This document shows positions 1-7,647 of a DNA stretch of 64,000 bases, one piece after another; position 1 is the stretch's first letter; every line of letters starts with the position of its first letter. The notes below the pieces were generated by a model. That model made no database searches. It was not told the origin of the DNA and saw only the letters and a list, made by a program, of their open reading frames with translations. The DNA comes from Motiliproteus sp036960405 (GTDB taxonomy: Bacteria; Pseudomonadota; Gammaproteobacteria; Pseudomonadales; Balneatricaceae). The translations under genes were made by a program, and so were the position numbers. Where the stretch lies: positions 48,984-112,983 of the forward strand of contig JBALWS010000002.1 of the NCBI GenBank assembly GCA_036960405.1, written 5' to 3'.

Positions 1-607
1 CCCCGGCCACCGTGGTGGAGTGACAGATTCGCGCCTGGTGGTCGACGTTATTGGAGCCCCACATCGCCGCGAACTTACGGAACAGGTAGGCCTGCTCGTT
101 GTTGTGCTTGGCCGACCCCAGCCAGTAAACCGAATCGGGGCCAGACTCTTGGCGAATCTTCATCATGCCGTCGCCAATCTCGTTGATGGCATCGTCCCAC
201 GACATCTTCTGCCATTTGCCACCGACCAATTTCATCGGGTATTTGAGTCGACGCTCTCCGTGGCCGTGCTCTCGTAGTGCAGCACCCTTGGCGCAATGAG
301 CCCCTTTGTTGAACGGGTGATCAAAGGCAGGTTCCTGGCCTGTCCACACACCCTTCTCGACTTCGGCGTACACACCGCAACCGACCGAACAATGGGTACA
401 GATAGTACGTTTCACTTCAGCATTACCGCCGCCAGCCGGAGCACTCTTTGCCTCGGCTTTACGCATCATCGGCGGTGCCAGCATGGTAGCCGCAGCGACA
501 CCTCCGGCAGCGATACCACTGTGGCCCAAAAAGCTACGGCGGCTCAGGCCAGTTTGGCTCTGCTCCTTTGTGCTTTCGGTAGTGGTTTGTTTGGGAGTCA
601 ATCTCAT
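1..607 (-). CDS. fdhA: Formate dehydrogenase catalytic (alpha) subunit, N-terminal part, runs off window
   Basis: Molybdo/tungsto-bis-MGD formate dehydrogenase; oxidises formate to CO2, in this family on the periplasmic side. About 202 codons are in the window and the gene continues beyond base 1. The start at 607 is followed by a twin-arginine signal (LSRRSFLGHSG, residues 21-31) and a hydrophobic stretch. A [4Fe-4S] ligand set follows (CTHCSVGC, then CAKG). The motif DHQARICHSTTVAG carries the metal-ligand position. Its TGT codon at 23-25 makes this Cys195 where FdnG-type enzymes have selenocysteine. It is the last gene seen of the minus-strand operon and follows fdhX by about 30 bp. The subunit identity is clear; the electron-acceptor subunits lie outside the window. 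Confidence 0.95.
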   Translation of the reverse strand, partial: MRLTPKQTTTESTKEQSQTGLSRRSFLGHSGIAAGGVAAATMLAPPMMRKAEAKSAPAGGGNAEVKRTICTHCSVGCGVYAEVEKGVWTGQEPAFDHPFNKGAHCAKGAALREHGHGERRLKYPMKLVGGKWQKMSWDDAINEIGDGMMKIRQESGPDSVYWLGSAKHNNEQAYLFRKFAAMWGSNNVDHQARICHSTTVAG

Positions 608-637
608 GGTTTGTCCTCACCTACTCCTGGATTCTTA

Positions 638-850
638 TTAAATACGGGCGCTGGCGTAGTACGCCCGCACATGATCCGTTTCCCGATAGCCCTGAGAGCC
701 CTTCGCTTTAGCGGTCGACTCTTCTTCAACCACTTCAGCCGATACCTCACCAGCAACCGCTGCCGCAACAACCGCGCCACCTGCAACACCCATCGTCTTG
801 ATAAATTGCCGACGATCGCTACTGGTGACTTCAGACTTCTGCTTACTCAT
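638..850 (-). CDS. fdhX: Small twin-arginine signal protein of formate dehydrogenase operon (FdhX-like)
   Basis: A 70-residue protein with a twin-arginine signal (DRRQFIKTMGVAGG) and a short charged tail ending YYASARI. Small Tat-signal proteins of this kind sit directly upstream of fdhA in Shewanella/Marinobacter-type clusters and are annotated as the formate dehydrogenase region TAT target. The start at 850 was chosen because AAGGAG lies 6 nt upstream; a longer reading frame to 889 would bury that ribosome site inside the gene. It is probably co-translated with fdhA. The exact role is not established from sequence; a small accessory subunit or maturation partner is inferred. Confidence 0.8.
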   Translation of the reverse strand: MSKQKSEVTSSDRRQFIKTMGVAGGAVVAAAVAGEVSAEVVEEESTAKAKGSQGYRETDHVRAYYASARI

Positions 851-946
851 CCCCATCTCCTTGTTTTTCTTAACACGTGATGCAGGCACAATGGCTGGCT
901 GACTACAGCGCTACGGATCAAGCCGTAACCGTGGCTTTAACCACCG

Positions 947-1600
947 TCACGGTTTCTCCAACAACATTGCTTCCTGCTCAAAAAACAGCTCTGCAAAACG
1001 TCCTACCGCGCCATAAAAATGTGCGGTTTGACTAGCCTGCAGATCTTCAACAAAACGTGACCACCAAGGCGCTAGATGGCGTTCAAAAAACTGCCGCTGT
1101 GCGGTCCGCTGACAAACCGTACCTGGGCCTACCAGCATCGCCATCACCTGACAAAGTGCGGCGATATGATCTTCGGGCTCACGCACCTCTGGATCGCGCT
1201 CAAAACCCAACGCATCCAAGTCCTGGCGCAGCGTTACCAGTGGCTTTTCCATCAAAAAACCGGTCATGTACCACGAGCCATACGGCAGCAGTTCGCCACG
1301 ACCGATACCGATAAACAGGCAGTGGTACTCCTCGGCCACCTGTTCGGGTTCAGCTCTGCGCGCAGCCATCTGCAGCACTCCCCAGGCTTCGCGCATCGCC
1401 GACTGTTGATCGTCGTTCAATTCGATCGAATCCAACCATTGCAACAACTCACGCGAAGGCGGTTGCGACAGCAATGATCCCAGCAGTGCATAAGCATCGG
1501 CACGAAACAGCTCTAACGGGCTGGGTTGCTGCGCGGGATTGATGATTTGAACGGTTTCGGTATTGGTCGATTCGGAGGTTTGCATCGCTAAATCACTCAT
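947..1600 (-). CDS. TorD/DmsD-family redox enzyme maturation chaperone
   Basis: A cytoplasmic chaperone expected to bind the Tat signal of FdhA/FdhX and hold the apoenzyme until cofactor insertion. It has the all-helical TorD-type layout and the family signature EPEDHIAALCQVMAML in the second half. Its 217 residues are normal for the family. ATG at 1600 overlaps the stop of the upstream polyferredoxin gene by one base (TGATG), with AGG 7 nt upstream; GTG at 1603 is an alternative. The position between the ferredoxin and fdhX supports a dedicated formate dehydrogenase role. Confidence 0.9.
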   Translation of the reverse strand: MSDLAMQTSESTNTETVQIINPAQQPSPLELFRADAYALLGSLLSQPPSRELLQWLDSIELNDDQQSAMREAWGVLQMAARRAEPEQVAEEYHCLFIGIGRGELLPYGSWYMTGFLMEKPLVTLRQDLDALGFERDPEVREPEDHIAALCQVMAMLVGPGTVCQRTAQRQFFERHLAPWWSRFVEDLQASQTAHFYGAVGRFAELFFEQEAMLLEKP

Positions 1601-3450
1601 CACTTCACCTCCACGGCGTCAACGCTACTATCAGAAGTCGCAGACTCCGGCTGGGCAAGATTGAGCTCGTCGGCATCGGCAGGACGCCCCTTGGCATGAG
1701 CAAACAGGTCCCCACCGGGATCGGTCTTGACGATATCGATTACTCGGCAGTCCTCGCACATCTCCAATCGGCGCAAACCGGCGGCATCAAACATGCTGTG
1801 ACCCGCCAGCTTCTTCAGCATCAACGACACCACACTCTGGGTTGCAAACGGCTTATCGCAACAGATACAACAGAAAGGTTGTTCCTCTTTGAGCACCCGA
1901 GGCTGGATACGCGTTGCAGGATCCAGCAGAAAACGCGGCTGCAGAGCCAGCACCGATTCAGGGCAAGCCTGAACGCACAGACCGCATTGAACGCAGGCAT
2001 CCTCGCTAAAGCTCAAGCGTGGCGTGTCGGACGCGCTGCTCAGGGCCTGGCTTGGGCAGATCGCGCTGCAGGACATACAGAGGGTGCAATCGGCACTACG
2101 AATATCAAGATTGCCAAATGCCGCACCTTTCGCCAGCGCCACCTCAGTCGGCAACTCAACCTGCTCGACCCGCTGCTGATACAGATGGCTCATCGCCTGA
2201 GAAATTTGTTGGCGCTTATCGGCTTGCAGGTCGAGCCGAGCAATCGGTTTCAAATCACTATTGGTAGGGCGGGCGCTATCTTGTTGATGCAACTGCTGTT
2301 GATGTAATTGTTGCGAATCCAACAAGGCAACCCGAGGCTCCATCTCAAGCCCCTGTAGCAAGCTGTTAGTGGTCTCAATCTCTGCCTCCAACACCAGCCG
2401 AACCGATTCGGGGATGGGATCATCCACCCACAGCACAACGTGGCCTGCTCCCAGCGCCATTGCCGACAGCCAGACCTCCATTCCGGCACTACCCATCTCT
2501 TCGATCTGTAACGGCAGATAGTGACCGGGTAATGATTGCAGCAACTCGGGCAGCCGCTGCTCAGTAGAATTGGCATCGTGCAGTAGCAGTTGTGGCGTTT
2601 CACCCCCTGCCGCTCTGTAACTGGCGACCAGCCGCTGCAGGCTATCCAACAATAAACCTGGCTGCGGGAAACCATAACGAATCGCCGAGGTAGGACAGGC
2701 GCTAGCGCAGCCACCGGCACCGTGACACAGGTGGGCGTCGATCTGCACCGTCGCCGACTGCACACTGATCGCATCGGCAGGGCAAACATCCAGACAACGC
2801 GTGCAACCGGTGATGCCGCTGCCGCTATGAGCGCAAAGGTCTGAATTGATTTTGAAATAACGCGGTTTGTCAAAACCTCCCTGCAGCGTAGGAATCTCTG
2901 CCAGCGCAGTTTGGTAGGCGACCTCATCGGCAGGCGCAAAGTACCCCGCAGGCTTTAGCTCCATCGAAAGCAACGGCTCAGCGGTCAGGTCAAGAACCAG
3001 GTCAAATTCGCTGGCCCCGAGCGCCAACTTAGCCAGCGATTGAGCTTCACCATCGACCTCAACCAATACCTTAAACTGCCCTAGGTAGCCACTTAGTGCG
3101 GTCAACGGCAAGCGGTACAGCTCAAGCTTAGGCACCAATGCCGCAGCGGCTTCCATCTCAGCATTAAGCAGCTCGGGCATCGCTTCGGTAATCAGTGCGG
3201 TGACCGATTTCAGTTCTGACAAACAGGACGCCGCTAATCGTACCCGGTGCTCAGCACCCAAAATCAACAACCGTCCCTGCGATGTAAACTCCACCCCTGG
3301 CGCGGCCAGGTTGATCGCCGGACTCACCTGCCGCATCGCCTTGTCACGAGCAATACGGTTCTGGTCGGCTTGAGCATTATTTAAAGGGGTGATCATGGTT
3401 GAGGGCGGGGGTTCCACTAGCTGTTCGGGTTCAGGGATTAATTGACTCAT
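1600..3450 (-). CDS. Multi-cluster 4Fe-4S ferredoxin of the formate dehydrogenase operon
   Basis: A 616-residue iron-sulfur protein. Two clusters of Cys motifs occur near residues 205-260 (CTRCLDVCP, CASACP). Two more occur near residues 455-510 (CTLCMSCSAICP, CVQCGLCVQACP). A C-terminal Cys cluster (FCCICC, then CEDC) may bind metal. The N-terminal 200 residues have no obvious motif. It has no signal peptide or membrane helix, so it is probably cytoplasmic. Homologues annotated 4Fe-4S ferredoxin occur in the same place in many proteobacterial fdh clusters; their electron partner is not settled. It is the first gene of the fdh operon, with a sigma-54-type promoter about 35 bp upstream. Confidence 0.88.
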   Translation of the reverse strand: MSQLIPEPEQLVEPPPSTMITPLNNAQADQNRIARDKAMRQVSPAINLAAPGVEFTSQGRLLILGAEHRVRLAASCLSELKSVTALITEAMPELLNAEMEAAAALVPKLELYRLPLTALSGYLGQFKVLVEVDGEAQSLAKLALGASEFDLVLDLTAEPLLSMELKPAGYFAPADEVAYQTALAEIPTLQGGFDKPRYFKINSDLCAHSGSGITGCTRCLDVCPADAISVQSATVQIDAHLCHGAGGCASACPTSAIRYGFPQPGLLLDSLQRLVASYRAAGGETPQLLLHDANSTEQRLPELLQSLPGHYLPLQIEEMGSAGMEVWLSAMALGAGHVVLWVDDPIPESVRLVLEAEIETTNSLLQGLEMEPRVALLDSQQLHQQQLHQQDSARPTNSDLKPIARLDLQADKRQQISQAMSHLYQQRVEQVELPTEVALAKGAAFGNLDIRSADCTLCMSCSAICPSQALSSASDTPRLSFSEDACVQCGLCVQACPESVLALQPRFLLDPATRIQPRVLKEEQPFCCICCDKPFATQSVVSLMLKKLAGHSMFDAAGLRRLEMCEDCRVIDIVKTDPGGDLFAHAKGRPADADELNLAQPESATSDSSVDAVEVK

Positions 3451-3482
3451 CGCGATATCTAACTCCGCTTGTTATTTATCAG

Positions 3483-3498
3483 TGCAACTGTTGCACCA
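3483..3498 (-). promoter_or_regulatory. Sigma-54 (-24/-12) promoter of the fdh structural operon
   Basis: Read on the minus strand the bases are TGGTGCAACAGTTGCA: GG and GC separated by exactly 10 nt with the TTGCA -12 element. Transcription would start near 3471, about 20 bp before the ferredoxin ATG at 3450. A GGGCCAAAATGACCC site lies about 70 bp upstream, where an enhancer-binding protein would bind. Seen directly; function is inferred. Confidence 0.75.
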
Positions 3499-3567
3499 GC
3501 CTTGTTCGGAAAATTGACGCCTGCTGACCAAAGGGTTCCAAGCCAAAACAGTGCGCAGCAAAGATGA

Positions 3568-3582
3568 GGGCCAAAATGACCC
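3568..3582 (+). promoter_or_regulatory. Putative upstream activator site (copy 1, fdh operon)
   Basis: GGGCCAAAATGACCC, an imperfect palindrome in the gap between DUF3306 and the ferredoxin gene. The same core, (G)GG-N-CAAAATGACCC, recurs at 4938, 11846 and 11877, each time upstream of a -24/-12 promoter. It is proposed as the binding site of the sigma-54 activator encoded at 10210-11640. Confidence 0.6.
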
Positions 3583-3612
3583 TACGCAAAAAATTGGTAT
3601 AGACAAAAAGAC

Positions 3613-4173
3613 CTATTCACAAGCACCTAGCTCATCAACGTCGTCTTGTTCACTCTGTTGCTGCATGTCCGCGAGCTTAGTAACTGCTGTATCAGCCTCT
3701 TGCTGCTCCGTACACTCCCGTTCCTCAACAACATCTTCGTCTTGTAACGCTTCATCGAACTGCTGCTTCTGGCGCTCGATAAACTGTTTCATATGATAGG
3801 TGACCGTGTCGCCGAGCGGCACAAAGGTGCTGTAGTCTTCGTCGTACTCATTCAGGCCGTCGCGGATATTAAATTCGGGCAGATGGAACAATTTGTTTAG
3901 CGCCTTGCGTCGCAACTGCTCGGATACCTTTTCGGAAAAAAAGCCACTGAAGTCCGATTTCTCATCGAGGGTATCGATATCGGGCATATCGGCATCGGTC
4001 AGCGGCTCGGCCTCGACAACGGCTTCAGCCGCTCCATCAAGCAGTTCTACCGAGGTATCATCCACTTCATTTAATGCGACGGGCTGCGACTCGGCAGACT
4101 GAGGCTGGCTCTTCAGCCGCGACCAACGGTTAAGAAAACCGTCTTCGGCCAACTCAACAGGACGATCAGACAC
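3613..4173 (-). CDS. DUF3306 family formate dehydrogenase accessory protein
   Basis: A 186-residue acidic protein with the family's N-terminal signature FLNRWSRLK near residue 13, then a low-complexity acidic stretch and the NIRDGLNEYDEDY region. DUF3306 proteins are found almost only in formate dehydrogenase clusters, next to DUF3305; their biochemical role is unknown. GTG at 4173 was taken as start because AGGAGGTGAAC lies directly upstream; the open frame extends to 4239 without a better site. It overlaps the 3' end of DUF3305 by 8 bases, suggesting translational coupling. Confidence 0.85.
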   Translation of the reverse strand: MSDRPVELAEDGFLNRWSRLKSQPQSAESQPVALNEVDDTSVELLDGAAEAVVEAEPLTDADMPDIDTLDEKSDFSGFFSEKVSEQLRRKALNKLFHLPEFNIRDGLNEYDEDYSTFVPLGDTVTYHMKQFIERQKQQFDEALQDEDVVEERECTEQQEADTAVTKLADMQQQSEQDDVDELGACE

Positions 4174-4780
4174 GTTCACCTCCTGCAGATTTCCCGCTCT
4201 GTAGAGATACGCCCTGTTCACTTTTTTTCCGCTTACCATGGTGGCGGCGCTTGCTTTTACCGGCCTCTAACTCGGGTTCACCGTGACGGGCAATAAAACC
4301 CTCGATCCAACACTGAACAGCCTCGGGCATCGGAATCGAGTAGACATCTTCCTCACCGCCGTCCATATAGGATGAAGCTTCGTCCTGACTAGCGGTAACG
4401 AGATACGGCTGCATCAACTCGTCCTCTTCGTTACAGATAACAAACAGCCGAGGGTCCGTAGCCGTCAAATTAAAGCGATAGGCCGCCCGCTCATCACGAA
4501 ACAGCTCCAGCGACAACCCGCTCCATTGATAGTCGGTACTGGTATCGTCCAGCGGAATCTGCTCAAAACCCAACGCTTGGCGCTGTTCGCTGGCACGATC
4601 GCTATCACAGCCTTCCAGTGACCAGCTATCCACCTCCCACAAACCACGCTGAATCGACTTCTTACGCAATCTCACCAGTAATGGCCAAAAGCGAATATCG
4701 GCTGACGATAAAGATCCGATCTTCGGGTCGGCAAGCGTATCGGTAGCGGGAGCAACCGATGGCGGTATAGGTTGTGACAT
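4166..4780 (-). CDS. DUF3305 family formate dehydrogenase accessory protein
   Basis: A protein of about 204 residues with the DUF3305 hallmarks WPLLVRLRKKSIQRGLWEVD and FVICNEEDE, and a conserved YLVTASQDEASSYMDGGE segment. The family is restricted to fdh neighbourhoods and has no assigned reaction. ATG at 4780 has TGAGG 5 nt upstream. An alternative ATG at 4795 overlaps the stop of the small reading frame upstream (ATGAGTGA). It is co-transcribed with DUF3306 and transcribed away from fdhD. Confidence 0.85.
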   Translation of the reverse strand: MSQPIPPSVAPATDTLADPKIGSLSSADIRFWPLLVRLRKKSIQRGLWEVDSWSLEGCDSDRASEQRQALGFEQIPLDDTSTDYQWSGLSLELFRDERAAYRFNLTATDPRLFVICNEEDELMQPYLVTASQDEASSYMDGGEEDVYSIPMPEAVQCWIEGFIARHGEPELEAGKSKRRHHGKRKKSEQGVSLQSGKSAGGERV

Positions 4781-4787
4781 TGTGGCC

Positions 4788-4943
4788 TCACTCATAGACA
4801 TCATCGCCCTGATAACGCAATAACCATTCCACCACTGCAACCCGGTCCAAGCTGAGCGATAACGGGGCCCCTCGCAAACGTCGGTTCAGCCAGCAACCCA
4901 AACCAGGACAAAAAGTACCGAAGGATTTACCGCAGACGGACAT
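4788..4943 (-). CDS. Possible small Cys/Trp-containing protein upstream of DUF3305
   Basis: A 51-codon frame with AGGAG 9 nt before its ATG; its stop overlaps a possible DUF3305 start (ATGAGTGA). The product has three Cys in the first 20 residues (VCGKSFGTFCPGLGCW) and no family I recognise. Against it: its ATG lies inside the putative activator site at 4938-4951, so part of the coding signal could be chance. A longer GTG start at 5009 would run into the fdhD sigma-54 promoter. Unproven. Confidence 0.4.
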   Translation of the reverse strand: MSVCGKSFGTFCPGLGCWLNRRLRGAPLSLSLDRVAVVEWLLRYQGDDVYE

Positions 4944-4951
4944 TTTGTCCC
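4938..4951 (-). promoter_or_regulatory. Putative upstream activator site (copy 2, fdhD)
   Basis: On the minus strand GGGACAAAATGTCC, containing a perfect GGACA/TGTCC palindrome. It lies 54 bp upstream of the -24 GG of the fdhD promoter. A weaker look-alike (AGGACAAAAAGTACC) lies on the plus strand about 34 bp further away at 4904-4918. Proposed binding site of the sigma-54 activator of this region. Confidence 0.6.
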
Positions 4952-5003
4952 GCTCCTGCTTGTTGAGTTGCGCTACTGCCCGCCGTAGCCACGCCTGTCG
5001 CTC

Positions 5004-5019
5004 AGGCACAGAACTTGCT
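5004..5019 (+). promoter_or_regulatory. Sigma-54 (-24/-12) promoter of fdhD
   Basis: AGGCACAGAACTTGCT matches the GGCAC-N5-TTGCT consensus with GG at 5005 and GC at 5017. Transcription would start about 5030, giving a leader of about 90 nt before the fdhD ATG at 5119. It is paired with the activator-like site at 4938. Confidence 0.78.
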
Positions 5020-5118
5020 CAGCGGTTATCAGATGTATCGCGCCCCGTTTTGCGCCTATAACGGCAACTATCGTGATGAAGTCATGCATCAACCGCCCGT
5101 CAACCAAAGGATCCAACC

Positions 5119-5985
5119 ATGACCAGTCATTACTCCCCCCTGATGACCCGCGAAGGATTTCTCAACACCCACGAGGTCTCTGCATGGGATGAACAGGGCG
5201 AGTCACGTCAGGTATCGATCGCGGGCGAAGCACCGCTGACCCTGTACGTCGACAAACAAGAGGTGGTCACGCTGATGACACTGGGCAGCCACCCTGAGTT
5301 ACTGACACTGGGCTATCTGCGCAATCAGGGATTTATCGACCAGATCGAACAGGTACGCAGCGTCCAGGTTGATTGGGATGTTAACGCCGTCGCCGTTGTC
5401 ACCCACGAAGGGGTTAGCGACCTGGAGCAAAAGCTACAGCATCGCACCATCACCACCGGTTGCGGCCAAGGCACGGTATTTGGTGGGCTAATGGAAAAGA
5501 TCGATCAGATTGAGCTGCCCCAGGTACGCCTACCTCAATCGCAAATCTACGGCCTGCTCGACAGCCTGCGACTGCAAAACGAGATCTACAAGAAAGCCGG
5601 AGCAGTGCATGGTTGCGCGCTATGCCAGGGCACCGAAGTGCTGAGCTTTGTCGAAGATGTGGGCCGCCACAACGCCGTCGACACGCTGGCGGGGGAGATG
5701 CTACTCAACAAGCTGGAGGGGCACGACAAGCTGTTCTACACCACCGGACGATTGACATCTGAGATGGTGATCAAGGTCACCCAGATGGGAATCCCGATCG
5801 TGCTATCCCGCTCCGGCGTGACCCAGATGGGGATGGAGTTAGCCGACCAGGTTGGCCTGACCCTGATCGGTCGTGCCAAAGGCCAGCATTTCCTGGTGTT
5901 CAACGGCCATCAACGCATCGACTACGACCAGCGCCCGACGCCTCGGCCTCTAGCTGGCGACGCTTCGCAACGCAGGAGGGCCTAA
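5119..5985 (+). CDS. fdhD: Formate dehydrogenase sulfurtransferase FdhD
   Basis: FdhD passes sulfur from IscS to the bis-MGD cofactor of formate dehydrogenase, a step needed for activity. The protein has 288 residues, with the family blocks TTGCGQGTVFGG, GAVHGCALCQG, FVEDVGRHNAVDTL and TGRLTSEMVIK. The CxxC loop known from E. coli is reduced to a single Cys in TTGCGQG; a CALC pair is present further on. ATG at 5119 follows AAAGGATCCAACC. It is the first gene of a two-gene unit with the HTH/binding-protein regulator, under a sigma-54 promoter. Confidence 0.95.
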   Translation: MTSHYSPLMTREGFLNTHEVSAWDEQGESRQVSIAGEAPLTLYVDKQEVVTLMTLGSHPELLTLGYLRNQGFIDQIEQVRSVQVDWDVNAVAVVTHEGVSDLEQKLQHRTITTGCGQGTVFGGLMEKIDQIELPQVRLPQSQIYGLLDSLRLQNEIYKKAGAVHGCALCQGTEVLSFVEDVGRHNAVDTLAGEMLLNKLEGHDKLFYTTGRLTSEMVIKVTQMGIPIVLSRSGVTQMGMELADQVGLTLIGRAKGQHFLVFNGHQRIDYDQRPTPRPLAGDASQRRRA

Positions 5986-5986
5986 C

Positions 5987-6913
5987 ATGAACGCAACTCT
6001 GGCACCTGTCGATATCCGTTCCGCCCCACCCCGTTTCATGAACATCAAGCAGATATCCGAGTACCTGCACCTCAACGAAAAGAAGATCTACGCGTTAGCC
6101 AGTGAAGGCCAGATACCGGCCACCAAGGTCACAGGAAAATGGCTTTTTCCACGCGATCTGGTCGATCAATGGCTGGTCGAATCCAGCCATGGCGGCGTGC
6201 TGCTCGATCGGTTAATCATCGCAGGCAGCGACGACCCACTGATGCACCGAGCCGTTAGCCAGGTGGCACGGCAGATTCAAACCAGCGCGATCGTCAGCTA
6301 CTCCAGCACCGGCACTCGGTTAGGCCTATCGTTACTGGCGCGACAGCGTGCCGACGTTTGCGCTATCCATTGGGGCCCCGCCGAAGAGAGCCACATGCGC
6401 CACCCGGCACTGCTGAGCCGTCACCGCCAACACAGCAAATGGGTGCTGGTGCACGCCTTCAAGCGCGAGATCGGGATTATCGTCACCCCCGACACGCGGA
6501 TCAAATTCAGCAGCATCCCCAGCCTGCTTCAGGCCGAACTACGCTGGGCACTACGCCAGGATGGCACCGGTTCCAATCGTTTTATGGAAGAAGCACTGAG
6601 CCACTGCGGCTTTACCATGGCACAGCTCAACCAGGTTGAGCAGGGATTGAGCGAGCGCGAGATCGCCTCGCAGATCGCCATGGGGCTCGCCGATGCGGGC
6701 CCGGGAGCTCGCGCCACTGCGGCTGAGTTCGGGCTTGATTTTGTATCGATGGGCTGGGAAAGCTTTGATCTGGCGCTGTATCGCGGCGTGTTTTTCCGTC
6801 ATCTGTTCCGCGAATTGATGCAGCAACTCGAAAGCCCAGAAAGCCAACTTCAAGCACAACGACTGGGCGGTTACGATTTTAGCGAAGCCGGCAAATTGGT
6901 ATGGTCATCGTAA
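5987..6913 (+). CDS. HTH DNA-binding / periplasmic-binding-protein-like regulator
   Basis: A 308-residue cytoplasmic fusion. Residues 18-65 form an excisionase/MerR-like helix-turn-helix (MNIKQISEYLHLNEKKIYAL, then TGKWLFPRDLVDQWL). Residues 75-290 resemble the PBP domain of molybdate/tungstate or ModE-like sensors (SYSSTGTRLGLSLLA, QDGTGSNRFMEE, MGLADAGPGARA). Proteins of this build are usual in fdh/molybdopterin gene clusters. GGAGG upstream sets the ATG, one base after the fdhD stop. It is probably a ligand-responsive regulator sensing oxyanion or cofactor; the ligand is inferred, not shown. Confidence 0.85.
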   Translation: MNATLAPVDIRSAPPRFMNIKQISEYLHLNEKKIYALASEGQIPATKVTGKWLFPRDLVDQWLVESSHGGVLLDRLIIAGSDDPLMHRAVSQVARQIQTSAIVSYSSTGTRLGLSLLARQRADVCAIHWGPAEESHMRHPALLSRHRQHSKWVLVHAFKREIGIIVTPDTRIKFSSIPSLLQAELRWALRQDGTGSNRFMEEALSHCGFTMAQLNQVEQGLSEREIASQIAMGLADAGPGARATAAEFGLDFVSMGWESFDLALYRGVFFRHLFRELMQQLESPESQLQAQRLGGYDFSEAGKLVWSS

Positions 6914-6941
6914 GGTTTGCCCGTTGATTGCGGGCTAGAGA

Positions 6942-7472
6942 TCACTCTGTCGGGTTAACGTCGGGCAGGTTAACTTTGACGCTGTTATTTCTATCTCGAC
7001 TATCACGAATCAGCTCGTTACTGGCGATGCTCGATTCGGCCTTAGCCACTCGGTCGTAAAGCACCACATTGACCGTTGCCGCCAGGTTCAGACAACCGAT
7101 AGTCGGCACATAGACCACGGCATCGGCCCGGTCGATCAGCTCCTGAGCAATGGTACCGTCTTCGGGACCAAACAGATAAAAAGCCTGCTCGGGGTGTTGA
7201 TACTCGGGTAACGGCACGGCACCCTCCACCAACTCGACACAAACAAGCTGCATCGCATCAGGAATGTGCTCCAACAGAGATTCAACCCCGATTAATGGAA
7301 TATCACGGCCGACATTTTTGGTATCGGTATGAAAGCTCGCCGCACGGTCGTAGCGCTGGCCGCTATAGAACACCGAATCGGCTTGAAAACAGCCTGCGGC
7401 ACGCAGCACAGCGCCTACGTTTGACGGATTCTTGGGGTTGATTAAACCGATGCTGATCTGGGATTTATTCAT
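6942..7472 (-). CDS. TrmH/SpoU-family RNA 2'-O-methyltransferase
   Basis: A SPOUT-class SAM-dependent methyltransferase of 176 residues. It carries NPKNPSNVGAVLRAAGC at the start, FGPEDGTI, and the knot motif VPTIGCLNLAATVNVVLYDR. These are the three usual TrmH motifs. The RNA target cannot be told from sequence. The ATG at 7472 fits the family's usual N-terminus; an upstream ATG at 7499 is possible. It is convergent with the HTH regulator and unrelated to formate metabolism as far as can be seen. Confidence 0.88.
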   Translation of the reverse strand: MNKSQISIGLINPKNPSNVGAVLRAAGCFQADSVFYSGQRYDRAASFHTDTKNVGRDIPLIGVESLLEHIPDAMQLVCVELVEGAVPLPEYQHPEQAFYLFGPEDGTIAQELIDRADAVVYVPTIGCLNLAATVNVVLYDRVAKAESSIASNELIRDSRDRNNSVKVNLPDVNPTE

Positions 7473-7647
7473 CCGGACTATTTTGGTCGATCTTGGCATA
7501 GTTGGCTACAGCGTCATGCTGCTCATTTACCGACCTCAATCACATATCCTATCGATATGTTATGCCCCAATTGCCGATCGACGCTATTTCGTTTTGTTCC
7601 GGTCCTTTCTATGGTAGAAAAGGCCCCTGACCTAATAAGGAGCCTCA

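Noticed and set aside
4820..4860. Possible sigma-54 promoter for DUF3305 (TTGGACCGGGTTGCAG on the minus strand)
   Set aside because: GG and GC are only 8 nt apart; the required spacing is 10.
4788..5009. 73-codon minus-strand frame with a GTG start upstream of DUF3305
   Set aside because: The GTG start has no good ribosome site and overlaps the fdhD sigma-54 promoter. Only the shorter 51-codon version was kept, at low confidence.
6919..6935. GCCCG/CGGGC hairpin between the HTH regulator and the TrmH-type gene
   Set aside because: Only five pairs and no T-run on either strand; too weak to call a terminator.
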